Shown in pieces: positions 33,713 through 41,584 of a DNA stretch of 50,833 bases. The DNA lies in contig CAYTSW010000006.1 of the NCBI GenBank assembly GCA_964440605.1, positions 1-50,833 of the forward strand, written 5' to 3'. A program made the position numbers and the translations under genes. How positions within the stretch are numbered: the stretch's first letter is position 1; each line of letters starts with the position of its first letter. This stretch comes from CAYTSW01 sp964440605. Lineage in GTDB: Bacteria > Planctomycetota > Phycisphaerae > Phycisphaerales > UBA1924. The notes beneath the pieces are model-generated. The model ran no database searches. It saw nothing but the letters and a program-made list of their open reading frames with translations, and was not told the DNA's origin.

Positions 33713-34533
33713 GGCGTCACTTTCGCTCGGGTGGTGCGTGCGGATTCCAGGTCGGCCTGCCGTCCGGTCAGGCGGAGCCACCATGCGTAGACGGGGTTGG
33801 GCCCCGAGGTTCCCTTGGACAGCAGGACCGAGAAAGGCGTGGGGTCGCGGGCGATGGCAAACTCGGCGAGGCGCTTCTGATTCTCGGTCATCGTGGCTGT
33901 GATGGCTCGGTGCCAGCCGGTGGTGCTGTCAGGATCGTCGGGCGGGTCCACCCAGGTCATGCGCATGAGCGCTTCGGGCCTCGAGTCGAGCCAGAAGGGA
34001 AGCTCGACGGCGATCGAGGCGACCGCGACACCCGAGCGTTCGTGCGTGCGGGCGGCGATGGCCGCGGCGCCGGGCCGGATGCGGATGGGCGTGCGTACGT
34101 CGGCGAACTCGCCCTGGGGCGTGAGCCAGAGCGTCGGCCGCTCCTCGCTCGCGAAGAAGTCGCCGATGTACGAGCCCATGCGCCGGAGCGAAGCGGCGTC
34201 GTCGGGGTCGATGCCGAACATCCCGACCTTGCGCAGGATCTTGAAGCGGCTGAGCATCTCGTCGTCGATCGGCGCGCGGCCGATGCGGGCGGGGCACCAC
34301 CGCCGCGCGAGCACCAGGCCGAAGAGTGGGTCCCACCAGCTCTGATGGTTCATGACGACGATGAGGGGGCGTGGCTCGGCGTCGAGCGCCTCGAAGGTGG
34401 GCATGGACTCGGTCGCGAGACGCAGGGCGCAGAAGCGCTTGGAGATCAGGCGCGTGACGTACCAGGCGAAGACGCGGGCGATGCGTTCGTCCGGGTCGGC
34501 GGGGGTGAAGGTCGCCGTCGCGTCGCGTGTCAC
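33709..34533 (-). CDS. PlsC-type acyltransferase, carotenoid (CrtO-like) role
   Basis: A 274-residue acyltransferase of the 1-acylglycerol-3-phosphate family: NHQSWWDP is the catalytic H-x4-D box, WLTPQGEFAD is the second block (in place of the usual EGTR) and VASIAVELPFW resembles the later conserved strand. In a cluster with a desaturase, an aldehyde dehydrogenase and a glycosyltransferase it would add the fatty acyl group to a glycosylated carotenoid. The start is a GTG at 34533 overlapping the desaturase stop (GTGA), and its stop overlaps the next GTG. A phospholipid acyltransferase role cannot be excluded. Confidence 0.8.
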   Translation of the reverse strand: MTRDATATFTPADPDERIARVFAWYVTRLISKRFCALRLATESMPTFEALDAEPRPLIVVMNHQSWWDPLFGLVLARRWCPARIGRAPIDDEMLSRFKILRKVGMFGIDPDDAASLRRMGSYIGDFFASEERPTLWLTPQGEFADVRTPIRIRPGAAAIAARTHERSGVAVASIAVELPFWLDSRPEALMRMTWVDPPDDPDSTTGWHRAITATMTENQKRLAEFAIARDPTPFSVLLSKGTSGPNPVYAWWLRLTGRQADLESARTTRAKVTP

Positions 34534-36188
34534 CCCGTCACCGCCTCCGGCGTGCGCGCCGCGGCGCGCTTCAGTTCGTGCAGCGGCGAGGCCTCGTCTT
34601 CGACGGTCGAGAGGTGCTCGTCGCTGGTGGGCAGGCCCAGGTCCTCGCAGACGCAGCGGGCCGCGGTGACGCCCGACATGAGGACCATCGGCACACCGGG
34701 GCCGGGGTTGGCGCTGCCGCCGGCGAAATAGAGGCGCCCGAAGGCGCGGGAGCGGTTGCGTGGCTTGAAGCCCCCCTTGAGGCGGCCGTGGGAGGCGAGG
34801 CCGTAGATCGCGCCGCCCTCGGCGTTGTACATGCGGTCGATGTCGTCGGGGGTGAGGTGGTGCTCGACCTCGATGTGGTCCTCGATGTCGGGCATGCGGC
34901 CGCAGGTCTTGAGTTTGTCGATGACGGTGGGGCGGTAGCGTTCCATCATGCCACCCTTGCCGAGCCACGCATGGTGCTCGCGCTTGTAGGGGGTGTGGAT
35001 GAGGACGTAGAGCGCCTCGCAGCCTTCGGGGGCCTGGTCCGGGTCGGTGCGGCTGGGAGCGGCGAGGTAGATGCTCGGATCGCGGGCGGGTTCGCCTCGC
35101 TTGTAGATGTCGTTGAACTCCTGTTGCGAGGAGCCGCTGAAGAGGAAGTTGTGGTGGGCGAGGTGGTCGTACTGGCGTCGCAGGCCGAGGTAGAGGACGA
35201 CGCCGGAGCACGCGGGCTCGTACTTCCTGCCGATGTTCGCCAGTGCGCGGAGGGCGGCGGGCTCGTGGCTGAGGTGATTGCGGTAGGTGCGCTGCACGTC
35301 GCAGTTGGAGAGGACGGCGTCGGCCTCGATGCGCTCGCCCGAGTCGAGCACGACGGCGCCGGCCTTGTCGTTCGTGGTTTCGATGCGTTCGACGCCCACG
35401 CCGGTGCGCACGTCGGCGCGGTCGGACTCGCGGAGGATGGTCGCGAGCGAGCGGGCGACCATGCGCGTGCCGCCCATGGGGTACCAGCAGCCCTGATCGA
35501 CCTGGGCGCTGGCGATGAGGGTGAGGATGCTCGGCGCGAGGAAGGGCGAGGAGCCGACGTATTGAAGGAAGTGCTCGACGAGCTGCTGGACGTGGGGTTC
35601 GTCGATCCAGCGGTGTGCGGTGGCGCCGACGGTGGAGTGGAGGCGCATGGCCAAGACGTCCGACAGCAGCCCCGGCTCGCGCGGGGGCGGGGAGCGCATG
35701 AGGTCGGTCATCGCGCCCAGGTCCTTGAAGAAGAAGACCTTCTCGCTCAGGTTGTACATGCGGCGCGAGTAGTCGATGAAGCGGCGGTAGCCCGCGCCCG
35801 GGGCATAGTCGGGGAACTGCTCGTCCAGAGCGCGGGCCATGACTTCAACGTCAGCGCGCAGGTCGAGGGTGGTCTGGTCTTCGTAGAGGCAGCGCCACTG
35901 CGGGTCGAGGGGGCGGAGGTCGATCAGCTCGCGCTCGTCGCGGCCGGCGCGGCGGATGATGCCGCGGAGCACCTGCGGGAGCGTGATGATGGTGGGCCCC
36001 ATGTCGAAGCGGTAGCCCCGGTCTTCAAGAACGTTCATCTTGCCGCCCAGGTGCTCGTTCTTCTCGACGAGGGTGACGCTCAGCCCGGCGGAGAGGAGTT
36101 CGACGGCGGAGGAGAGTCCGGCGAGGCCGCCGCCGATGACAACGGCGTGGCGATCGGTGGGGTTGGGAGAGGAAGCGCTCTGGATCAT
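34530..36188 (-). CDS. Phytoene desaturase-family oxidoreductase (CrtN/CrtP-like)
   Basis: A 552-residue FAD enzyme of the CrtI/CrtN/CrtP family. The N-terminus has the dinucleotide-binding motif VVIGGGLAGLSSAVELLSAG followed by LVEKNEHLGGKMNV and FDMGPTII; the C-terminus has the family signature LYFAGGSANPGPGVPMVLMSG. It would desaturate or oxidise a C30 or C40 carotene. The ATG at 36188 overlaps the TGA of the aldehyde dehydrogenase gene (ATGA). A second family member sits divergently at 37869; which one is the desaturase and which the terminal oxidase cannot be told by eye. No synthase gene is visible. Confidence 0.88.
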   Translation of the reverse strand: MIQSASSPNPTDRHAVVIGGGLAGLSSAVELLSAGLSVTLVEKNEHLGGKMNVLEDRGYRFDMGPTIITLPQVLRGIIRRAGRDERELIDLRPLDPQWRCLYEDQTTLDLRADVEVMARALDEQFPDYAPGAGYRRFIDYSRRMYNLSEKVFFFKDLGAMTDLMRSPPPREPGLLSDVLAMRLHSTVGATAHRWIDEPHVQQLVEHFLQYVGSSPFLAPSILTLIASAQVDQGCWYPMGGTRMVARSLATILRESDRADVRTGVGVERIETTNDKAGAVVLDSGERIEADAVLSNCDVQRTYRNHLSHEPAALRALANIGRKYEPACSGVVLYLGLRRQYDHLAHHNFLFSGSSQQEFNDIYKRGEPARDPSIYLAAPSRTDPDQAPEGCEALYVLIHTPYKREHHAWLGKGGMMERYRPTVIDKLKTCGRMPDIEDHIEVEHHLTPDDIDRMYNAEGGAIYGLASHGRLKGGFKPRNRSRAFGRLYFAGGSANPGPGVPMVLMSGVTAARCVCEDLGLPTSDEHLSTVEDEASPLHELKRAAARTPEAVTG

Positions 36189-37705
36189 CGGGGCTGGTCC
36201 GTTCGTGAGGCGGTGGGCGAGGGTGCGGGAATGGTGGTGTTGTCTGAGGAAGCAGGGGTGGTCGCGGACGGCGTCCGTGTCGCGTTCGCTGAGTTGTCTG
36301 AGCCGGAGACGTAGAGGAGGCCCATGAGCGAGCGCAGGCGGCTGGCCTGGTTGGGCGGAGGCGGGCCGACAGGGATGCGGAACCGTCGGGAGGTGGTGGA
36401 AACCGTGACCGGGCGCGACAGGGCGCGCAAGCCTTCTTCGCCGCGTGTGTGTCCCCAGCCGCTCTCGCCCTTGCCGCCGAGAGTGCCGGCGGGGTGGCCG
36501 GTGGGCAGGAGTGTGTCGTTGATGGTGACGACGCCCGCGAGGAGCCGTGACGCCAGTGCTCGCGCGCGACGGGTGTTGTTGGAGTAGACGCTCGTGGCGA
36601 GGTGCTGCGGGCAGGCGTGGTGGATGGCGAGCATCTCGTCGAGCGAGTCGCAGCAGACGACGGCGATGGCGGGGCCGAAGTGATCGCCCGCGACGAGCGG
36701 AGCGTCGGCGGGGCAGTCGACGATGGCGAGGGGGCGGAGGGTTCGGCCGTCGTCGCCCGACGGGCGTTCGAGGATGCCCGAGAGCGAGCGGCCGCCGGCC
36801 TCGATGCCCGAGACGGCGGCGGCGAAGGTATGCTCCGCGGCTTCGGCGTTGATGAGGCGTCGTGCCGGGGCGCTGGAGACGAGCGGGGCGAGCGCGCGCA
36901 CGAAGCGGACGTAGGCATCGCGATGGACGAGCGCTCGCCTCGGGGCCATGCAGGTCTGTCCCGCGTTGAGGGCGACCGCGTGCCAGATGCCGCGGGCGGC
37001 GAGGGCGGGGTCTGCGTCGTCGAGGACGAGGGCGCTGTCGCGACCGGAGAGTTCGAGCGTGGAGGGGACGAGCCGGGGGGCGAGTGTTTCGGCGATCGCG
37101 CGGCCGACGCCCGTGCTTCCGGTGAAGATGACGTGATCGAAGCCTCCGGCGTCTCGGTCGGCGAGCATCTGCCGCCCGGCTTCGCGGGTAGGCTCGGTCC
37201 ATGTCAGACGATCTCCGCGCGGATCGTCGAGGAGCTCGCGTATGAGCTCGAGGAAGGCGTGCTGGGTCCGCGGGGCGTGCTCGGATGGCTTGACCATCAC
37301 GCGGTTGCCGCAGACGAGCGCCTGCACGAGCTGCACGCCGAGCAGTTGGAGGGGGTAGTTCCAGGTAGCGATGATGCCGACGCGCCCGAGCGGCACGCGG
37401 CGAACGCGGTGCCGCTGACCGATCATCCACAGTGGACGTCCGGCGAGTGATCGCTCCCGGAGCACGCGACGCGCGTGTTTCTCGTGCCACTTGATCGCGG
37501 CGAGCAGCGGGAGGACGTCAGCCGCGAGCGCCTCGTCTTCCGGCTTGCCCACTTCGTCCATCATCAGACGAACGAACCGCCCACTCCGGTCGGCCAGCGT
37601 GGCGCGCAGCGGGCGCAGGAAAGAGAGGTCGGGCAGAACCCCAACATGGGCAAAGGATTGTGCTAACCCGTTTGTGCGATGCGTCAAGCGTGAAGCTCGT
37701 TTCAC
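36185..37705 (-). CDS. Aldehyde dehydrogenase, carotenoid-associated
   Basis: A 506-residue NAD(P)-dependent aldehyde dehydrogenase. It shows RVGIIATWNYPLQLLG, KPSEHAPRTQHA, FTGSTGVGRA, the general base Glu218 in LELSG and the nucleophile Cys252 in NAGQTCMAP, with the usual spacing of 34 residues between them. The Pro/Ser/Thr-rich last 50 residues are extra. With a terminal oxidase it would turn a carotenoid aldehyde into the acid that is then glycosylated and acylated. The first start is GTG at 37705, which has no good ribosome site and lies inside a palindrome, so the start is uncertain. It leads the operon. Confidence 0.85.
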   Translation of the reverse strand: MKRASRLTHRTNGLAQSFAHVGVLPDLSFLRPLRATLADRSGRFVRLMMDEVGKPEDEALAADVLPLLAAIKWHEKHARRVLRERSLAGRPLWMIGQRHRVRRVPLGRVGIIATWNYPLQLLGVQLVQALVCGNRVMVKPSEHAPRTQHAFLELIRELLDDPRGDRLTWTEPTREAGRQMLADRDAGGFDHVIFTGSTGVGRAIAETLAPRLVPSTLELSGRDSALVLDDADPALAARGIWHAVALNAGQTCMAPRRALVHRDAYVRFVRALAPLVSSAPARRLINAEAAEHTFAAAVSGIEAGGRSLSGILERPSGDDGRTLRPLAIVDCPADAPLVAGDHFGPAIAVVCCDSLDEMLAIHHACPQHLATSVYSNNTRRARALASRLLAGVVTINDTLLPTGHPAGTLGGKGESGWGHTRGEEGLRALSRPVTVSTTSRRFRIPVGPPPPNQASRLRSLMGLLYVSGSDNSANATRTPSATTPASSDNTTIPAPSPTASRTDQPR

Positions 37706-37706
37706 G
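37689..37706. promoter_or_regulatory. Palindrome in divergent carotenoid promoter region
   Basis: CGTGAA (37689-37694), six bases, TTCACG (37701-37706). It sits at the putative start of the aldehyde dehydrogenase, between the two divergent carotenoid units. On the minus strand TATAGT (37740-37735) lies 30 bases upstream of that GTG and could be a -10 element. A dimeric regulator could bind here and control both directions; this is a guess. Confidence 0.35.
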
Positions 37707-37868
37707 AGATCAATGAGAGAAGTGGCCAGACACTACTATACGAACGCCAAGCGGGCCGAGGAATCGCTTGGGGCGTTCCGCTGCCTTCGCATCCGGCGGC
37801 GGGTTGGAGGCGAAGCCGACCGCGTTCGTCGATCTTTCACCCCTTCGCCTCCGGGAGAGCCCGCAGAG

Positions 37869-39455
37869 ATGATCGCCAAGCGAGAGCAGAGCGTTGCCGT
37901 AGTCGGTGCGGGACCGGGCGGACTCGCGGCGGCGATGTTGCTGGGCGCGAGTGGAGTGCGCGTGACGGTCTACGAAGCGATGGACCGCGTCGGCGGACGA
38001 ACTTCGCGGATCTCGGTCGGGCCGTACGGGTTCGATCGCGGTCCGACCTTCTTTCTCATGCCGTACGTGCTCGAGGAGATTTTTCGGGCTGCCGGAAGGC
38101 GACTGTCGGACTACGCCGATCTGCGCCGACTCGATCCGATGTACCGGCTCGTCATCGGCAATCCCGAACAGAGCGACGAGCCCTGGGTGGTGGACACGAC
38201 GCAGGATGTCGGCGTGATGTCCGAGCGCATCGCGCGTATCGACGAACGCGACGCGGCGGCGTTCGGCAAGTTCATCCATGACAATCAGGTCAAGCTCGAG
38301 GCTGCCGAGCCGATCCTGCGTCGGCCGATCCGGAGCCCGCTCGACTTGGTGCGGGGCGACGCGATGATGGCGGGGCGGCACATCAAGCCGCACCTGTCCG
38401 TGCAACAGCTCCTGTCCAAATACTTCCGTCATCCCGCGGTCCGGCTCGCCGTGAGCTTCCAGAGCAAATACCTGGGCATGTCGCCCTACGACTGCCCTTC
38501 GCTGTTCACGATCCTGCCGTACATCGAGTACGCCTACGGCGTGTGGCACCCGGTCGGCGGCTGCAACGCGTTGATGGATGCGATGGCGGAAGTGGTTCGA
38601 GAGCAGGGTGGCACGATCCGGACGGGCTCGCCCGTTCAGTCCATTGCGTTCTCGGGCAAGCGGGCGACGGGCGTTGTCGTCGATGAGGAGCTCGTCGAGC
38701 ACGATCACGTTGTGATCAACGCCGACGCGACCTGGGCGATGAAAAAACTCATCCCCGAGCACCTGCGTCCGGCGCACCGCTCGGACAAGAAGCTCGACGC
38801 GATGCGCTATTCGTGCTCGACGTACATGATGTATCTGGGTGTGGATGGCGAGGTTGAACTGCCGCACCACACGATCTACGTCTCCGAGCGATACAAGCAG
38901 AACCTCGATGACATCTCCACGAACGGGCGGCTGACGGAGGATCCGTCGGCGTATGTGTGCAACCCCTCGCCGCTCGACCCGTCGCTGGCGCCCGAGGGCA
39001 AGAGTTCGCTGTACGTGCTGGTGCCCACGCCCAACTGCACGTCGGGAATCGACTGGTCCGCGGAGTCGGCGTCGATGCGCGAGCGAACGCTGGATCAGCT
39101 CGAGCGACGCTTCGGCATCGCGGACGTCCGCGATCGCATCGAGGCAGAGCACGTGATCACGCCCGACGACTGGCAGGCGATGAACATCAACCATGGGGCG
39201 ACGTTCAATCTCGCGCACAACCTCGGCCAGATGCTGCACAAGCGGCCTCACCATCGCCTCGAAGGATTTGACGGCGTGTGGCTCGTGGGCGGCGGGACGC
39301 ATCCGGGGTCTGGTCTGCCGGTGATCTTCTTGTCTTCGCAGATCACCGCGCGTCTTCTGTGTGAGGAGATGGGCGCTTCGTACGCGGGCGATCGCGCGGT
39401 CCCCGAGCCGCCGGAGTCGGGGCCGACCGACCGGTCGCCGATGGCCGCGGTGTGA
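37869..39455 (+). CDS. Phytoene desaturase-family oxidoreductase, second copy
   Basis: A 528-residue FAD enzyme, related to but clearly different from the minus-strand desaturase. It has VAVVGAGPGGLAAAMLLGAS, VYEAMDRVGGRTSRI, FDRGPTFFLMPYVLEEI, YGVWHPVGGCNALMDAM and the C-terminal VWLVGGGTHPGSGLPVIFLSS signature. It is the likely partner desaturase or oxidase for the same pigment. The ATG at 37869 has GGGAGAGCCCGCAGAG just upstream; the open frame further left crosses the divergent gene and is not coding. An SDR gene follows after 74 bases. Confidence 0.88.
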   Translation: MIAKREQSVAVVGAGPGGLAAAMLLGASGVRVTVYEAMDRVGGRTSRISVGPYGFDRGPTFFLMPYVLEEIFRAAGRRLSDYADLRRLDPMYRLVIGNPEQSDEPWVVDTTQDVGVMSERIARIDERDAAAFGKFIHDNQVKLEAAEPILRRPIRSPLDLVRGDAMMAGRHIKPHLSVQQLLSKYFRHPAVRLAVSFQSKYLGMSPYDCPSLFTILPYIEYAYGVWHPVGGCNALMDAMAEVVREQGGTIRTGSPVQSIAFSGKRATGVVVDEELVEHDHVVINADATWAMKKLIPEHLRPAHRSDKKLDAMRYSCSTYMMYLGVDGEVELPHHTIYVSERYKQNLDDISTNGRLTEDPSAYVCNPSPLDPSLAPEGKSSLYVLVPTPNCTSGIDWSAESASMRERTLDQLERRFGIADVRDRIEAEHVITPDDWQAMNINHGATFNLAHNLGQMLHKRPHHRLEGFDGVWLVGGGTHPGSGLPVIFLSSQITARLLCEEMGASYAGDRAVPEPPESGPTDRSPMAAV

Positions 39456-39529
39456 CGCAGGCCTTCAAATGACGCGACCGTCGGCTCGACTTCTTCAACA
39501 GTCCAACTCAGAGAACGGGAGACTTAGCA

Positions 39530-40273
39530 ATGGCTCACGGCTTCAAGTGCTTCATCCTCGGCGCGACCGGCGGGATCGGATCCGCCGCCGCTCGCGTGCT
39601 GGCCGAACGCGGCGCGACGCTGACGCTCGCCTCACGGGACAAGGACAGGACCGAGGCGCTGGCCTCGGAACTCGGCGCGACGGCTGTACAGTTGGACGGG
39701 ACCGACGCCGACGCCGTGCAGGCCGCGGTCAAGAACGCCGCGGAGTCGATGGGCGGTCTCGACGGTGCGACCAACATGATCGGTAGCATCCTGCTCAAGC
39801 CGGCCCACACCATCAAGCTCGAGGAGTGGCGTGAGCAGCTGACGCTCAACCTCGACACGGCGTTTTACCTGACGCGTGCCGCGGCGCCCATCATGAGCCG
39901 GCAGGACACCGGCGGGTCGATCGTGCTGATGACTTCCGCGGTCGCGACGCACGGGTTCCCCGCTCACGAGGCCATTGCCGCGGCGAAGGCGGGTGTGGTC
40001 GGACTCGGTAAGTCGGCGGCGGCGTCGTATGCAACGAAGAACGTGCGTGTGAACTGCGTGGGGCCTGGTCTCACCGAAACCAAGCTGACGGAGCAGATCC
40101 GCTCCAGCGAGCCTCAGAAAAAGGCCTCGCTGGCGATGCACGCGGACGGGCGGTTCGGCACGCCGGATGATGTTGCGCGGTGCGTCGCCTTCTTCCTCGA
40201 TCCGGCGAACGCTCATGTGACGGGTCAAGTGTTATGCGTCGACGGCGGGCTGGCCAGCCTGCACGCCAAGTGA
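39530..40273 (+). CDS. SDR-family protein lacking the catalytic Tyr
   Basis: A 247-residue Rossmann-fold protein of the short-chain dehydrogenase/reductase family: cofactor motif GATGGIGSAAARVL, a mid-protein NMIGS where most members have NNAG, a Ser in MTSAVA, PGLTETKLTE and the C-terminal GQVLCVDGGL. The YxxxK active site reads IAAAK, so the catalytic Tyr is replaced by Ile while Lys remains. It may therefore bind a cofactor without normal redox catalysis, or use another residue. The ATG at 39530 follows GGGAGACTTAGCA. It belongs to the presumed light-protection cluster with the SOUL and photolyase genes. Confidence 0.85.
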   Translation: MAHGFKCFILGATGGIGSAAARVLAERGATLTLASRDKDRTEALASELGATAVQLDGTDADAVQAAVKNAAESMGGLDGATNMIGSILLKPAHTIKLEEWREQLTLNLDTAFYLTRAAAPIMSRQDTGGSIVLMTSAVATHGFPAHEAIAAAKAGVVGLGKSAAASYATKNVRVNCVGPGLTETKLTEQIRSSEPQKKASLAMHADGRFGTPDDVARCVAFFLDPANAHVTGQVLCVDGGLASLHAK

Positions 40274-40295
40274 TACCTCGAATGGAGACGCCGAA

Positions 40296-41108
40296 ATGAT
40301 GACGAGCCTCTGGATTCCTTTGATCGTGATGGCCGCAACGGCGCAGCCCGAGGCCGGCGGCCGGAGCGCCGACGAGCCGACGACGACCGAGCAACGCGCC
40401 CCTGAAGGCGACTGGACCGTCAAGCGAGTGGATGCCGACCCGGACCGGCAACCCAAGCAGCTCGACGACGGCACCTGGCGACTTGGAGAGTTCGTTGTGG
40501 AAGCGCCGCTGCCCGAGGGATATCCGGCGCCGACGCCTCCCGGGATGATCGAGCTCAAGAAATACCCGTCCGTGCGACGAGCGGAAGTGAGCGGCCAGGG
40601 GAGCAGCCGGACGGCATCATGGCGGGCGTTCAATCCGCTGTTCCGGCACATCCAGTCGCACGACATCGCGATGACAGCACCTGTGGAGATGGACCTGCCG
40701 GGCTGGTCCGGTGAGGACGAGCCCAAGGCCTGGACGATGTCGTTCCTCTATCGCACGCCGGAGCTGAACGACACGGGCAAGGAGGGGCCGGTGGTGGTGC
40801 GCGACACAGACCCCGTGACCGTGCTTTCGATCGGCACCCGCGGCGCCTACGACGCCGAGGCGATGCGGGATGAGTTGGCGAAGCTGGAACGCTGGCTGGA
40901 CGAGTCGCAGGAATGGGAAGCAGCCGGCCCGCCGCGCTGGTTCGGGTACAACGGCCCTTCCGTGCCAATGAGCCGCAAGTGGGGCGAGGTGCAGATCCCT
41001 ATCCGTGCCGCGACCGCGGAGGGCGAGGCGGATGATGCGTCGCAGCCCGCGAATGACGATCAGGTTACGAGCGGCGATGCCGAAGGCGTTGACGCGGAGA
41101 AGCGCTGA
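40296..41108 (+). CDS. SOUL family heme-binding protein, exported
   Basis: A 270-residue protein with a short N-terminal signal (residues 1-16) and a SOUL domain: IELKKYPSVRRAEVSG, FNPLFRHIQSHDIAMTAPVEM, TMSFLYRTP, and the C-terminal WFGYNGPSVPMSRKWGEVQI, split over the end. SOUL proteins bind heme or other tetrapyrroles. The tail is Asp/Glu/Ala-rich. It has GGAG upstream of the ATG at 40296 and lies 22 bases after the SDR stop. SOUL genes often accompany photolyase genes in light-induced clusters. A metal-binding role is not shown here. Confidence 0.87.
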   Translation: MMTSLWIPLIVMAATAQPEAGGRSADEPTTTEQRAPEGDWTVKRVDADPDRQPKQLDDGTWRLGEFVVEAPLPEGYPAPTPPGMIELKKYPSVRRAEVSGQGSSRTASWRAFNPLFRHIQSHDIAMTAPVEMDLPGWSGEDEPKAWTMSFLYRTPELNDTGKEGPVVVRDTDPVTVLSIGTRGAYDAEAMRDELAKLERWLDESQEWEAAGPPRWFGYNGPSVPMSRKWGEVQIPIRAATAEGEADDASQPANDDQVTSGDAEGVDAEKR

Positions 41109-41584
41109 TCGATGCGAACGTCCAACTCGGTCTGCTGCTGGTCCACGTCGCAGCGACGCTGATCATGGTGGGCGTCATCTGGACGATGCAACTCGTCCAT
41201 TACCCGCTCTTCGCCCGCGTCGGCGAGGCGGGCTACCCGGAGTATCAACGCGAGCACATGCGCCGCATCACGTGGATCGTCGCGCCGGTGATGTTTCTCG
41301 AAGCGGGCTCGGCGGCGGCGATCCTCGCGGTCGACCTTGCCGGGGTGACCAACCCGGTCGCGATCATCAACCTCGCGCTGCTCGCGCTCGTGTGGCTGAG
41401 CACCTTCGCGGTTCAGGGGCCGACGCACGTACGCCTGAGCCAGCGCTTCGACGCAGCACTCGCCCGCCGGCTCGTGCACACGAACGTGGCCCGGACGGTG
41501 CTGTGGTCGCTGCGTGGTCTGCTGGCGTTGGGCATGGTCGCCAGTTTCATGCACGCGGGAACGCCGGAGGTTGCCACGCCGTGA
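41105..41584 (+). CDS. Four-span membrane protein with probable CTG start
   Basis: The membrane protein is read in frame from at least 41108 (LGLLLVHVAATLIMVGVIW) with four helices: about residues 6-24, 55-75, 80-97 and 126-148. A conserved-looking loop, MQLVHYPLF followed by YQREHMRRI, has His residues. The first ATG is at 41165 but would cut the first helix. The frame is blocked by a TGA at 41090. CTG at 41105 has GGAG at 41096-41099, five bases before it, and overlaps the SOUL stop as CTGA, the same overlap seen at other junctions here. Family not recognised. The stop overlaps the photolyase GTG. Confidence 0.7.
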   Translation: MIDANVQLGLLLVHVAATLIMVGVIWTMQLVHYPLFARVGEAGYPEYQREHMRRITWIVAPVMFLEAGSAAAILAVDLAGVTNPVAIINLALLALVWLSTFAVQGPTHVRLSQRFDAALARRLVHTNVARTVLWSLRGLLALGMVASFMHAGTPEVATP

